Assembly: GCF_029852145.1 (NCBI RefSeq)
Contig: NC_079973.1
Coordinates: 6,654,385-6,718,384, forward strand
DNA from: Microplitis mediator
Lineage: Eukaryota; Arthropoda; Insecta; Hymenoptera; Braconidae
Direction: 5' to 3'
DNA length: 64,000 bases
The translations under genes and the position numbers were made by a program. Under the pieces are notes generated by a model. The model was given only the letters and a program-made list of their open reading frames with translations, did not search any database and was not told the origin of the DNA. Shown piece after piece: positions 41,913 to 55,618 of this stretch. How positions within the stretch are numbered: position 1 is the first letter of the stretch; each line of letters opens with the position of its first letter.

Positions 41913-43583
41913 ATATATGAGCTTCAGTATAATTCAAAATATATGATAAATTATACGGAATTATAAGAAGTCATATATGGAGCCATATACAAAATTTTGC
42001 CGAAATATTATATGATTTTATAATTTGCAACATATATATCGGTAATATATTTTTTTTACATGCTAACTTATAAGTACTGCTTATAGGGGAGGGTGGGGCA
42101 GAGCGGCCCCCCTAAGCCAATTATTATTTTTTGTGACTTTCAACCATAAGATCACTTTACTTTTGTCCTATTTCGAACAAATTTATGGACATTTTGCCAA
42201 AATTCTGAAAAAAAATTTTTTTTTTTTGTGGGGCAGAGCGGCCCCCCTTCAAAAAGTGATAAAAAAAATTTTTTTTTTTCGTTTTTTTTTTTTTAAATTG
42301 TTTTCATCATTAAGAATGTATTTCTTTCTCTTGACAACTATTTTTGGTTTTATATTACTCGAAAAAAATTTTTTAAAGCGTAAAAAATCGTTCACTCTCG
42401 ATTACCTTAATTACTAATTGTTATTTAATAAAAAAAAACATCAATTCTATAATTTTACTTAATTTCAAAAATTTATCAACTAAAAAAAAAAATTTAATTT
42501 TTATAAATTTTTAGTGACCAAATTTGCCTCTTACATAGAGAAACGGCCGAAAAATATGACAAAATAATTTTTTCGGAAGTTTCGGCTGGTCCATTTTGCC
42601 CCAGGAGTTATACGTAGGGCTAGAAATGTGGAATTATAACATTTTTTTTTTAATTTGACGATAAAAATATGAAAAAATCACTTTTTCAAAATTTTGGGCT
42701 TGTCCATTGTGCCCTAAATGTCATGCGTAGGGGTAAAATGCGCAAACATATCGGATTTATAGTAATTAGTCGAAAAAAAAAAAATTTTTTTTTTGGTCAA
42801 AATTTCAGGGGGGCCGCTCTGCCCCACCCTCCCCTAATATTTTATACTATACTTTAAGTTATATGATAAGATATATGATTTAATTATATGACTCACATAT
42901 AATATTTATGTATGTAAATATATAATTATATAAATATATGTTCACATATATTTGTATAAATGTATGTAAATATATATTTATATAGATATATGTTTATATA
43001 TATTTGCAAAAATATATAACTAGAGATTTCAAGCTATAAAATGCTTTTTTTAAAATCTCGATACGATTATTTTTCATGAAGTTACAGTCTTGCAAAAATC
43101 ACTCAAGAATTTCTAAAATTTTTTTGTTCCTTTAATTTTTGGTATGAGTGTATTTTTTAAATTATTTAGGTATAATAATATCGAAATTATTATAATATTG
43201 AAATTATAAGTTTATATATAAAACAAGAATATAATTTGAGATGTAATATCATATGTATACAATTACATATATTATAAATTATATGGATTATAATAATATT
43301 GAAATTATAAATTAATTTATAAGATGAAACATATATTTTACGTTATAAATTAATATATAAAGCGGACATATAATTTCTGATACAATATCACATGTATATA
43401 ATCACATATATTATAAATGATATGGATCATTATAATATTGAACGTATAAATTATTATATATGATAAATCATATCTTAATCAATATTAATAATTTTGCCGC
43501 CATATATGTTCAGTTATTTACCATATATTTTTTTATATATTATCGACAGTATATGGTTTTTTCATACAGGTACCGTTGTTTAC
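41897..43583. mobile_element. CCCGTATGAAAAAGCAATATAT element with ATATATGAT words
   Basis: Left CCCGTATGAAAAAGCAATAT, right TATATGGTTTTTTCATACAGG. Arms are rich in ATATATGATAAATTATA-type words. The GGGGAGGGTGGGGC element at 42086-42834 is inserted in it. Confidence 0.6.
42086..42834. mobile_element. GGGGAGGGTGGGGCAGAGCGG element, best-preserved copy, TA duplication
   Basis: Ends GGGGAGGGTGGGGCAGAGCG and CGCTCTGCCCCACCCTCCCC are exact inverted repeats; TA lies at 42084-42085 and 42835-42836. The body matches 14986-15701. No transposase frame. Confidence 0.92.
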
Positions 43584-45017
43584 CCTAATTTGGATCCGCC
43601 AGGGGAACGATTTTGAGAAATCAATGTTTTAAAATTAATCCACTATTTTTTTTTATAAAGGGCACGAAATGTCTCTACAGTTTCTTGCGACTGTCACGCT
43701 AATGTTATTGTCAATACTCGTTAGATAAAAATATACAAAAATAGTAACGTTGAAAAGAGGACGAAACAAACATAATTGTATGTATATTGTCGAATTAGTA
43801 GTTTTGATTTTTTGCGTATATCAAGCACGAAGGCGCTGTGTGTACATTACGATTGAAATTACTTTTTCGACTAATTCACTTACAGTAAATCATCTCTACA
43901 CTCTTATTATTGTACTAAAATGGAAGAAATTGTATATTAGCGCAATGACTATTACACAGTTAAGACGATAACTGGTATGGAGAACATTGAAAACAAAAGA
44001 TTTGGTAATAAATGATGAATATTGCACGACTCATGATGCGAAGCATCTGAGATGTGCTTTACGATCGAATTTTTAAACTCTTATTAAAACTGATAGAGAA
44101 CGAGATTAGATTGAAAATTTTTTTCTTCTTTGATACTTAGAATGATGATCAACTTCACATCCAGAAAACTGTCTCAAATTTCAGAGTTCACTGATATCAA
44201 TTTTTTGGAAAAATGTTTGGAACGAATTATTTTATACACCGGATACTTCTCATAATTAATTTATGAGTTCAATATAAATTTCGGACTTTTTCAATAGTTA
44301 CTAAAAAGTTTTACTATCAACTAATGCTAAATTAGGAAAAACAATTTTGAATTGATGAGAAAAACTTTTATAAATTTGAACGGTTAGGGAATTTTTTTTA
44401 TACGTCGTATTATAAAATCGATAATGAAATAATGATAAAGTTTAAGAGTTTTGTGGATATCTTTATATACGACAAAACATAATTTGATAAAATATAAAAT
44501 AAATATATGTATTCTGTTAGTGTGTGGGAGTGTGTAAGTTTCATTCCACGAGAGCGCAAAAGTAATCATAGTATTTCAAAGTTGACTCGAAGTGGTTGCA
44601 AACATTCGAGGTAGTCGAGGGTAAAAGAGTTGGCTTCTGAAATAGACTTTCCAAGTATTGTTGCATTGAATGTTTTATACACTACGTTATAAATGTATAT
44701 ATATATAGTACATGATTCAGTTGTTTATGTTTATGTATTTATATTGCAAAATACTGTGCAATTTTGTATTCATACACATTCCAAGTTATTGCATTATTAT
44801 ACGAATATTATATACATTATTGTTTTTTATTAACGTTTTGTTATTTTTTTTAACATTAATTGATATAAATCTTTCAGTGACAATACTTTATTTTATTTGA
44901 GCATAAAAGAAATATTTATTTTATTTATTATTGTCCAGAATAAGTTATGCTGTCGACCAAACTTGAAACAAGAAGGGAAGCATCCAAAAAATTATTATGC
45001 TCTTATGAAAAATTATT
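43584..45017. other. No gene seen; one short old-repeat match
   Basis: CACGACTCATGATGCGAAGCATCTGAG at about 44024 resembles the start of the GCGCCATCT repeat family. Otherwise AT-rich and apparently single-copy. Confidence 0.35.
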
Positions 45018-45545
45018 AGGGGAAGGGGGGGCAAAAGGGGGTAGGCCATTCAATGGCAAGCCAGGCTTGGGCCAAGGTAGAATTACCCAAGTTTGGCTAT
45101 ACCCTTCCTATACCTATGGTTTAATAAGTAGATCATATAAATTTATCAGTTCAACGTTATAGTAGGTTCGTCCAGTAGCTACCGTTCGGACCCAGCAATC
45201 AGAAAGACGGCGGTTCGTGCCCAGAGCCCAGCAGAATTTTCACCGAGTTTTTTTCACATCATTTACCTCCTTTAAATAGTTTAAACGTTAATGATCATAA
45301 ATTTTACGAAGATAATAATAATAAAATTTTTTTTAATTAAATTTATTCGTTTCCTCGAGGCATGGGCAAGGTCTGGCAAAAAAGTCAGGGCCAGGACTGG
45401 CAACCAAGCATGGGCCAGGTCTAGCAACCAGGTCTGGCCCAATGTTATCATTCCAGAGTCCTACCAAGGCTGGGCCAAGGCTGGCTTACAAGCTTGGGCC
45501 AAGGTTTTACATACTTGAGCCAAGCCTGCGCCAAGCCTGGGCCCT
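45018..45545. mobile_element. GGCCAAGGCTGG word-array element with tRNA-like core
   Basis: The stretch 45056-45116 and the stretch 45355-45545 are arrays of GGGCCAAGG, CCAAGCCTGG, CTGGC and GGCCAGG words. Between them lies the core also found at 9821-10041. AGGGGAAGGGGGGCAAAAGG at 45018 looks like an end of the 3876 family. Limits are approximate; the frames here are repeat read-through. Confidence 0.6.
45125..45348 (+). repeat. Shared tRNA-like core, copy 2
   Basis: Matches 9821-10041 from TAAGTAGATCATATAAAT through GTAGGTTCGTCCAGTAGC, GACGGCGGTTCGTGCCCAGA and TTTACCTCCTTTAAATAGTT to the TTTTTTTTAATTAAAT tail. B-box-like GCGGTTCGTGCCC retained. Confidence 0.65.
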
Positions 45546-48173
45546 TCGTACTTTCCTCTCCGGGTTATTACTTTTTATTGATTATAAAAAAAACGATAAG
45601 GATTACAATAGTAAAAATCAAAAGGGATAACTAGACAAAACTCTGAAAATAATAAAAAACCATCCAGTTAACCAAAATAATAAAAGTCCATCCAGTAAAT
45701 GGTTCGCGAGATATCGTGTTTACACCCGAACATTCCAATTAACAGATCAATTGACGTCCAACTAAAATTTTTTTCGATCAACGTTTTTTAAATAATGTCG
45801 TCAACAAGGAGATTTCAAACTATATTGAAATTGTTTATTGGAATGTCATCTTGACATCGGTGCATTTTTTTTCTTATTTAAGATCTATATAAAACTAGTG
45901 ACGATGATTTAATTCGACGATAACTTGGCTTTTAAGTTCTGCGACAGTAGAGCTTCGCGTTCGAGGTGTGCAATTACTGAAAAAATTGATATTTTGGTCA
46001 TTGGAAAAAATACTCTTTGAGTTAAAAAAAAAAATGTTTAATGGAATTCAAAACTTTTCTTTGATAAGTTAATAGCATAATAAAAATAGGTAGGTTTTGA
46101 GCCAACATTTTCTCCGTGTATCATTAATATTTAAAATATAACTATAACAAATTATTTATAAAATATATAATATTATATTATTATTATTATTTCATTATAA
46201 AAATGATAATGCAAGTTGTGTGTAATTTAATTGTTGATTATCTTTTAAAAAAACAAAAAGTCAGCCTTAGTGACTATCTTTCTAGCAATCTGAAGCTTTA
46301 TCGATCCACAGCCACAGGCATATCTCGGCGCACCCTGTCATTACTGTCCAAAGATATAATATTACGGCTTCCAACGATTATTAAGTTATCCTCTTACGTA
46401 CATTTAATTTATATACACTCAAGTCACATTGTCTCATCCGTACCCAGCAATTAAATCTTCCGTAAATTTTTTTTTATCCTTTAAAATCATAACAGTATTA
46501 ATTAATTAAAAAAAAATATTTATAAAACATTTAAAAAAAAATCAGTATATGTGTAACTATAAATAAAAATCACAATATTGAGTGATAGATTAAATTTTAT
46601 TTTCTTGGTAACTAAAAATGTACAAGTAATCTCACTAATGGCCCCTTTATTTGTCCCCTTGGTGGATCGCACATCGTCCAGTATCACTATAGAACAGAAC
46701 TATATAACAGAACCAGGACGCAAAGCATGAATATTTATTTGAGCAACTCGGTAGGTTGTATTAAAACTAATAAATTGCTATGGAATCGGGTGCAGAGTAA
46801 ATAGCGCGGTGTATCTCGCAGTTTTACTTTAGAACGCGCTTGATGATAGCTTAAAGGTGATAGAGAAAGAGATAGATGCAGGAAAGTTGGAGTGAGAAGG
46901 AGAGAATGAGGGTAAAATTGAGCCGCCGTGTAGAAAAGCTACCAAGCTATACCACTGGTATATATATATATAGATGCGAAAAGCTATATACTGTATATAT
47001 GAGTATAGGGGAGAGCGAAAGACTGAAACGAGATTGCCTCTAATCCAACGAGATTTAATGCGAGCGACAAATTTTCAAGAGAATTAATTCAATACAGAGA
47101 TCGGAGTTATCTAACGTAGATTTTATTGAACGTCCATGTTATAAGTTTGTGAGCTTTTAATTAATTTTAAATTATTGCCACTCACAAATTACTTATCTTG
47201 AAAATTCGCTTACATCTATTGCTTTTATTACCCGCTCTTATACATTCGTTCATTTTATTTTTATTATTCAATCTTTCCTTTATTTTAATTATCATTTTCA
47301 ATTAATTATTGAAAGTTAATTCATTTAATTTTTATTGCAACTTTAAATAATAGCGTAATTATTATATGCGTATATTATTAGTCAGATTTATGGAGTCATT
47401 AAAATTTTAATAAGGTATTTAAATTGATATATGTAATGATTTATTTAAATTTGTAAACGTGGATCATTATAAAACTAGTTTTGTTATTTATAACTTTATT
47501 TTCGTTGCAAGAACGCTGGTAAAATTTCGAAAACAGTTTAATGACAAAGAGTGAGAAGGAAAAATTTAATTGTTTAGTGACATGAAATTATGACTCAACT
47601 GTGTTGTGAAAAAAAATTATTATTGTAATTTAATATTAAAATACTTGTTAATTTATTAGACAATAGAGCTAATTAATATTTAATTGCATTAGTTCTATCG
47701 AAAACTCGTAATGAAGTATATCATTAAAGCTGCAGTAATATATTGTTGTAAGCGAACATAAACTTTACAGTAGATAAGGAATATTAATTGTAGAGAAATG
47801 TCTACCATCAGACATTGATAGGTAATTCTGGTATTTATTTGAATTTAAATTCAACGACTTGTGGGTATAAATTTTATATGTTGATAAACACTAATGAATA
47901 CGCAAACAATTATCTTCAAATAGATAGAAGGCGTCGTAATGTTGGTTTATTGTAATACTTGATTTTTAAATTTAGTACCTTATTTTTATGGAATCATCGA
48001 ATATCCGAACTTAATCCTCGTAAATACAATATTTTAAAATTTATTTATTCTACCATTTCAACTTCATAATTGTACATAGATAAATTTTTTTAATAATTTT
48101 ATTTATTTAATTCAAAGTAGAATCAATAATTATACAAATTAGGAATTATATTACACAGTAAAAATGCGGAATG
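45546..48173. other. No gene seen; GC-richer patches at 46260-46370 and 46640-46930
   Basis: Apparently single-copy. The patches lack a convincing spliced frame; the 83-codon frame at 46203-46454 starts in low-complexity sequence. Confidence 0.3.
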
Positions 48174-48435
48174 CCCGTGTAAAAAAAATTGTTAAAAAAA
48201 GTTTAAAAAATTGTTGACTATTCTAAACTTCAAAACGTGACACAACGACGAACTTTTTTCTGAACGTATTTTGCACTGAAAAATGGTAATTTTCAGTATT
48301 AACTTAATTGTCTTTTTCTGTGTATTTTCAGAAGTTTGAAAATGGTTTACAAAAAGGTCGTCATTGTGTCACGTTTTGAAGTTTAGAATAGTCAACACTT
48401 TTTTGGTCTTTTTTCAACAATTTTTTTTAGACGGG
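48174..48435. mobile_element. CCCGTGTAAAAAAAATTGTT hairpin element, compact copy
   Basis: Left CCCGTGTAAAAAAAATTGTT, right AACAATTTTTTTTAGACGGG. Arms mirror: GACTATTCTAAACTTCAAAA / TTTTGAAGTTTAGAATAGTC and GTGACACAACGACG / CGTCATTGTGTCAC. It is the unoccupied counterpart of 16623-17424. Confidence 0.9.
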
Positions 48436-49550
48436 TGAACGCCGATTAAATCTGGAATGAATGCGGAGCGGATGACTGTAGTTATTAAATCTTTTTGAAG
48501 TTGAATTCGATCTGAAGGGAAGTTTATTTTAATATTGGAACTCCGGTTTGATGTGCAACTTACTCCTAACTCTCCCAATTTCCTACAGAGTAGAGACAAC
48601 ATAATAAATTAAATATGACGATTAATTTGTGGTTTCTTTTCTTTCTATCAAAAGAATCTCAAATAACAAGTCTAATGACAACATTATGCAATTAAATATG
48701 TGAACAAATCGCGATATTTTTTTTTCTTTATTGGCTATCGTCCCAATTGGGCCACGTGCCAAAAATCGCGATATTAATTTTAATTATTATATAGCATTGA
48801 ATATTTTCAAAATTTTAAATGCAACTGCATGAAGTTAAAATGATTTTTTGCTATGTCGTATCGAAAATTTCTAACAGTGTACAAACGTTATCGAGCTATT
48901 TGAGCTCAAAAATAGCTAAAACCCTATGTTCATTGGATTATTTGAGCTCAAAGCTATTATCCTCTCATGAAGTAATCACAGTATGTAAACAATCAAAATC
49001 AGATAAAAATTAATCAGTTTTTTTAAACTTCGTCCCTGATAACTTAGGAAGGCACGAACCGATTCAAATAGTGACTTTGAGAACAATCGAATAAGTTAAC
49101 CAAGATTCAGGTCTAATCAAATTTTCTCAACTAGTTAGATTAGTATATTTACCGATGAAAGTATATTCGATGAAAGTAAAGAATATCCAGATCACGGTAT
49201 CGAAAACAAATCAGTCGATCAGGATAACTTTTACAGAATCAACATGGCTTATTATGAGAAAGGACAACATTTGTAACCTACTCTGCCAAGCGATTCATGA
49301 GTTTAGATAATGAAAATTGAGGAAAACCTTTTTCTAAATCTTTCATTCACGTTATCTGCCGAACTTATATGAATCAATTTAGATTAATCTCGTGGCAATT
49401 GAAAGTGTTCATCAAACTTAGGAATCGGTTGTCCAAGTTAGTTCTCGAAACACGTACAAAAAACATTTTTTTAAACTTCCCGCTACGAAAATTGCAAATT
49501 TTCAAAAAATAGGAAGTTATTGGTTTCGGTCCTAATTTGGAAGCTCACAC
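48436..49550. other. No gene seen
   Basis: AT-rich, apparently single-copy. Confidence 0.4.
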
Positions 49551-49713
49551 TGTAAATCGAAATGTTTAAATTTTAAACACCTAAGTGTTTTATTGCCATT
49601 TAAATACATTGTAGTCACTTTCTACACACTTGCAAACGTTCAGAAAGTGACTAAAATGTATTTAAATGGCAATTAAACACTCAGGTGTTTTAAATTAAAA
49701 CACTTCGATTTAC
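49551..49713. mobile_element. TGTAAATCGAAATGTTT hairpin element
   Basis: Left TGTAAATCGAAATGTTTAAA, right AAAACACTTCGATTTACA. Arms mirror through AAACACCTAAGTGTTT and CCATTTAAATACATT / AATGTATTTAAATGG, loop near 49630. Confidence 0.88.
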
Positions 49714-52700
49714 ATCTCCTGCAGGGAGCTCGAAAACAGCGGAAAGTCGTAAGGCTGGCCCGCAGGATTGGGCTGTTTTCAGATTTTTTCCACGATTATG
49801 TGGCCGAAATCAGCATTTTTGCCCATTTTCGAGGACACTAGCTCTGCTTTTAAGGGTCTACGGCTTTCCTTACTTGCTATTATAATTTTTCTAGTGCAGG
49901 GGGTTGTATTTGACTCACCTGAGTAGTTGTCGCCCTATAAGTTCATTTTTTGATATTTTTTTCTAATTATTTTAATCAAGATCCGGAATTCGTAGTTAGC
50001 GGAATGGAAGAGAACAAAAAAAAAGTTCTTAACTTTTGGTATTTTTCTTTAATTTAATTACAGTTATTAAAAAATACTCTAGTCAATCAAGCGAAAATAA
50101 AAATTATTATAATTATCAATTCAATTCAAATATAAAATATATTTTAAAATTTTTATTTGACCAATTTCGATTAATTTTTTACTAAAATAAAATTTATAAT
50201 TAAAAAAAAATGTCAACAAAAAAAATGGAAGAATAAAATGAAGTATAGAAATAAAACGATTGAGTATAAAAAAAAAAAAAATTATATCAGGATAACGGTA
50301 GTCTCGAGTATCATCGGACGGTGTTAATGCTTACGCCTTGGTCATAATCCCCTGGTGATCAAATTAATTCGCAAATATTTCAATTTCGTCAACATAAAAG
50401 GATGTAAATTACATTTTTGGTCGAGCGCTCACGATGAGGGTGAATTTACAACAGTTGCGACAAATACGATCGTGAATTATATTGGGAGCATCGAAAGAGA
50501 GTGAGTGAATGAGTGAGTAAGCGAGTGAGTGGGGGAAAAAGAGAGGGCGAGAGGGAGGTAAAGAGGAAAAAATAAAAAAGTGGGGATAATCGTTTTATTA
50601 ACTAAATAAAATTGATGATTGAATGAACGACTCCCTCTGGATACTCTCTGCTACTGATACTGTTGCTGCTGCTCATCGGATGGATATAACTAGTGTATTA
50701 TTGAAGTTGTAACGGTAGTAGTGGTTCATCATCCACCAAAATCCCATAAGAATTGAATCGTCTACTTATATTGACACAGATGTCACTAAACGATTATTGG
50801 GATAGAGTTTTTCAAATTGTCATATTATATATAGCAGATGGACCAAAATGGTTTCTACTTTCAAAATTTTTTAATTTATTGTATTTAGATAATTAATAAT
50901 TAAGTTCTATGAATGGTCGATTTTTTCATGAGAGAAATAAACTAGAGTTTGTTGTTCGGCAGATAAACTTATTCCGGGTTTATATAAAATTTAAACGCTC
51001 GTTTTCAACAGACCGACGGGTCACCTACTATAGGGGTCCTAGAAACCAAAATTTTACACATGTACCTGAAGAATCTCTGATACCTTCGACCTCGTACTGA
51101 TAAAAGTCGCTAGTTACTTAATATTTGTTAATGTTATCAGAAAAGAATGTAAAATATTTCAGTATTCTTTATTGTATCTGCGATGAAGGCGTTGAATATT
51201 TAGTCATCCAAATACTTATCCTTAGGACAAAAATAATCAAGAGTTAGTTCTAGTGTGAAGAAAAAGAAAACTCTAGTTAACTCAAGTTAACTAACGGATA
51301 ACTCTGATTATATGATAACTACGAGTGAAGAAATCGAAGATAAAAGAATTGAATAGAAAGTATGTTCAAAACAGGACTTCTCTGAAAAGATATTAATTGA
51401 TGTTAATTTTTCATCAATTTTTCTAGTTTTTAATTATCTGATATTTATTTCATACCATGACTGTGTCATATAATCTTTTGATTTTTTTTTCAAATGTAGG
51501 GAAAATAGGCCGTCTCACTGTTCGGCAAAATGAAAAAAAAGCTCAGAAATGTTGATTTTTGTCCCTATTTGTATAAAAATACTAAGACAAAATCATAATT
51601 TGACTAAAAATTTATATTAAATTAGTGCTACAAATTTTTTAACGCTAATTTGAAACTTAAAAATTTTAGGCGGTCCAATTAACTCATCCTAATTTTACAA
51701 CTAATTTTGAGGTGGATATTTTTCTTCTTTTTTATCCTGGGGGGTACAAAATTCTAAAATGCAAGATTTTCATTTTTATTTTCAGACTTATAAAAGTTTT
51801 AACTGTCACCAAAAACAGAAATTATGAGGGTTAATTATAACATTATCCTATAATAAAATTTAGATGAAATATATGTGAAGTCGAACTATTCTTAACGTGA
51901 TTGGTCGAAAGCGAAAAAATATATGCAAACGACACAAGAATATACATTAAAATAAATATATGAAAAACGACACGTACGCTAGTTTTATATAATATATATA
52001 TTAATTTATTTTAAAACAATTACAGATGTGAAGAATGAATACTATTTTTAATCGATATTGAAAATATCCTTATAGAGGGTGTTTGTTGATTTACTGGCTA
52101 TTTAGAATTGAAACGATTGATTGGACTCTACACGGATGTCGTTGCAAGCGGCGTTAACGTTTCCTGAGCGGAGACAGTCCAACAAACACACGTAAATACA
52201 CACAGAGATAAACGTGTATGTTTATAGATGGATTTATATTTATATATATATGTATGTAAAGGTATATGGTGTATGTGAATGTCGAGAGCCCGAGAGCGAC
52301 GACGAACGAACGACAATGAGAATCGAAAGGGAGACTATAGATCTACGACGTGCACGCGTCATCCTCGTCGCTCGACAGCCAACCATTCACGATCGCTCGG
52401 TCATTAACTATGTGCCGGAGACACTATATGCTGCACGAAATCGTCCAAATTTAGCCCCTCATCCCTTTTGGACCTTTCAGTCAAGAGGCTCGGACTTCCG
52501 TTTTGTCTTGTCGCTCCATTGACTCGTACAACTTTAATATTATTAAATCGTATATTTTATATTTATAAATGTTCCTTTTATTAATATCCTTAAACATTTA
52601 TCTCATTCATCCTCTGACATATATATGGATATAAAAGTTTACATTGAAAATTAAAAATTTTGCATTTTAATTAAAATATGCGAGAAATTTATGTTTTGTA

Positions 52701-53454
52701 AAAATATTTAAGATCCACAATTTTTTAGACTGCTCTAAATTTTTTTTTTTTTTTTGTGAATAAATTAATAATTATCGATTTCCAAAACCAGTCGGTCCAT
52801 TTTACTTTTTTTTAAATCTTCTTTTCATAAATAGAAAGTGATCAGAAAATTTCAAAATTTTATGAAAATTTTTTTAGTAAAAAAAAAAAATTCTGATTTA
52901 ATTTAAAAACTTATATATCAATTATAAATCTCAATTATTATTCAATAAAAAGTTTATACAAACTTTTGCCTGAAGTTTAATATGATAGTGAGTATGTTAA
53001 CTATAAAAAAATGACGATATAAATTTTTGAATGTCAGGTTGAATGTTGAAGTGTTAAAAAAATATGCTCGTGTCATAATTAAATTTTCACTATATTTATT
53101 TGAAAGAAAGTCAATGAATATTTTAATTGTGTTTATAAGAATAATGATGATTCATTAATGTTAAATTATTTTAATCAATAAAATGTTACTTTACGCGTTG
53201 TTAATGAGATGTGAATAAGTAATACCGTCTGTTAACTCCGTAATAAGTATTCTGAAATAAATTTAATTTAAATTCGTAGTAGCGTTAATTGTTGGCTATT
53301 GTAATGCTGTTTTAGTATAATATGAACTAAATAATTTTCTTAAAATTTGTTTTGTCATAAAGTTATTTTTTGTAATTATTCCTTTCCTAACAAAAAAAAT
53401 AAGTGCATTTTATGAGAAGTACTCGCGTTGAACACATAAATCTTAATGATCTTG
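49714..53454. other. No gene established; several GC-richer islands
   Basis: Long apparently single-copy stretch. Islands at 50290-50480 and 52130-52525. In the second, the frame ending TGA at 52520-52522 is open for over 90 codons with mixed codon use (for example Glu-Pro-Glu-Ser-Asp-Asp-Glu-Arg-Thr-Thr), but its 5' part is a TATATG-rich low-complexity run and no splice context supports it. GTGAGTGAATGAGTGAGTA repeats lie near 50500. Confidence 0.3.
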
Positions 53455-54480
53455 AAGTTAGCAGACAATCAACAACTTTTGAATTTTTTTTCCAATAGTT
53501 TAAAGTGTTCAAAAAAAAAAAAACTAAAAATTTGCACTTGTAGACAATTAATAAAACTACATGTGCAATTTTTTTAAATATTTTTTTTTGAATAAATTAT
53601 TGTCTAAAAAAAAATCAAAAAATTATTAGACGTCGGCTAACTTCAGTATCATAAATCTTATTCACTTCTTGGTGATTTTTTTTTTTCATAATATCAGTTT
53701 TAAATCAAAACATATTTCTTCTTGATTTTATGACTGTAAAATTTCATATATTTTGGAGATAAATAAAATTGAATATAAATCGGTATCGAAATTTTTTTTG
53801 CTTAATTTGGAAAATTAATTAAATTAAAATCTTAAATGATATCTCAATTTCATCAAAACAAACAAAATATAATAATCAATAAATTTTATTAGAAGTACGT
53901 TGAACACCTAGATATATCTTCTTCACTGTTTGATGATTTTTTTTTCATGCTATAGTGAAAAACGAATCATCAAAGTGTAAAAAAAAGCGTGTGTTATAAT
54001 TCTGAGTGTTATATTTTTAACAAAAATATTATTTTATTCGAAAGTAACACTTTCTATATATGTTACTGTCAAATCAACACACAAAATATGTTAAAAATAC
54101 TGTCGACCAGCACAAAAGAATTTTTGGAAAATTTTTACTTTCAAAACATACGTGTGTGACTTTTTTTAACACTCACAACATGTTAAAATAACATACAAAT
54201 AAGTGTAAAACGTTCATTTTACACACGATATGTGTTGATTTTAACAAATCCTTTTTTACTGTGTACCAGTTTTAAACCAAAACATATTTCTTCTCGATAT
54301 TATGACAGTAAAATTTCATACATTTTTGAGAAAGATAAAATTGAATACAAGTTGGTATCGAATTTTTTTTTGGTTAATTTAGAAATTAAATTAAATTAAA
54401 ATCTTAAATCATATCTCGATTTAATCAAATCGAATAAAACATAATCAATAAATTTATTTTATTATAAGTTTTAATTTTGA
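53455..54480. repeat. Local tandem duplication, about 240-bp unit, split by an insertion
   Basis: The segment 53650-53890 (TTTAAATCAAAACATATTTC ... AATCAATAAATTTTA) recurs at 54270-54475 in the same orientation and order. The second unit begins before 53930 (GATGATTTTTTTTTCATGCTA) and is interrupted by the element at about 53965-54262. An adjacent imperfect inverted repeat (GCAGACAATCAACAA) occupies 53455-53640. Confidence 0.65.
53965..54262. mobile_element. AGTGTAAAAAAAAGCG...TTTTTTACTGTGT element
   Basis: Left AGTGTAAAAAAAAGCGTGTG, right AACAAATCCTTTTTTACTGT, with AACACAC and GTGTTAAAA words in both arms. Inserted in the second unit of the tandem duplication. Confidence 0.65.
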
Positions 54481-55618
54481 CTCCATTAAAAATAATTAAT
54501 CTCAAAAAAATGTGACTAAAATTGTTTTTTGTAATTAATTAAATTAATTAATAATTTATTTCAGATATTGTATCACTACATATACAAATATGTATTTTAA
54601 AGCTAAAATTATTTTAATTTTACTCCAGTAAATAAACAAAAACTAAAAAAATTAAAACATTATTTTTATAAGAAAAGTTAACTGTTGCTCTTTCTTGAGA
54701 TTCGATTCCAATAATAGAAAGTATATATTTGTATATCAGCATAAATATTAGGGTCTTTTAGGTTTATGAATGTACTTTATAAGGGCGCGAGCACGTGACA
54801 TAAACCCCTGTTATGACAGACGCTATTTCCACACTCCTTGGCATGGAAATCAAGTCGACTAGCCATAAGATTTATCACAGTGACGCGTGGACACAGTAGG
54901 GGTAACTAATTGTCCCACAATTCTAGGCTACGCTATATTTCTTTTTAAACCTTTATATTTTTTTTCTTTCTATTTATACTCTATATATACATACACGCAT
55001 ATATTTTATTTATTACACTTCAAATGTACATATGCATCATTAAATTATAATCATTACTCACGATAAATAATCTCAATGTAATATCTTTTCAATGTTAGTT
55101 ATATAACTTACCAACTTAGGCATATATTATTGTTATTTTGCTCATTTGTACATATATATAATATACCATCGTTTTAAATTGTTGATTATATTAAATCACA
55201 TTTATAATTTATAACGTCATACTAACAATCGTTAATATATAATGAATCAATAAATATAAATCATTTCCGTCTTACAATACCATTTTTATTTAAATATTAC
55301 AAAATATACGTGACATAAAGGTAAGGTATAAATAGTAAATAACAATCGTCATATATATGTTTTACTTATATAAATTATTTTAGTTTAGTGACCATGTGAG
55401 TCCTGATCAAATTTACGATTTTTATGGATATTAATCAACTTTTTGATTTATCAAATATATATAATATGTATTTCGAACTTTACATATTTTTCTATAAAGT
55501 ATCATTCATATTTTGTTTTGTTTATTTAACAATTCTGAATTCTTAATAAATTTTTTAATTTTGTTAAAATTTTTTTTAATTAATTGAAGGTAATATCACA
55601 GGCATAATTAAGTTTTTA
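54481..55618. other. No gene seen; GC-richer patch at 54775-54945
   Basis: The patch (GGGCGCGAGCACGTGACATA, GTGACGCGTGGACACAG) is non-repeated and of unknown nature; the rest is AT-rich. Confidence 0.3.

Noticed and set aside
45291..45630. Two overlapping frames rich in Trp-Ala-Lys and Ala-Gly-Pro
   Set aside because: They are read-through of GGCCAAGG word repeats.
52214..52522. 102-codon frame with Arg/Glu-rich part
   Set aside because: It begins with GTG in a TATATG-rich run and lacks a splice or promoter context; kept only as a GC-rich island.
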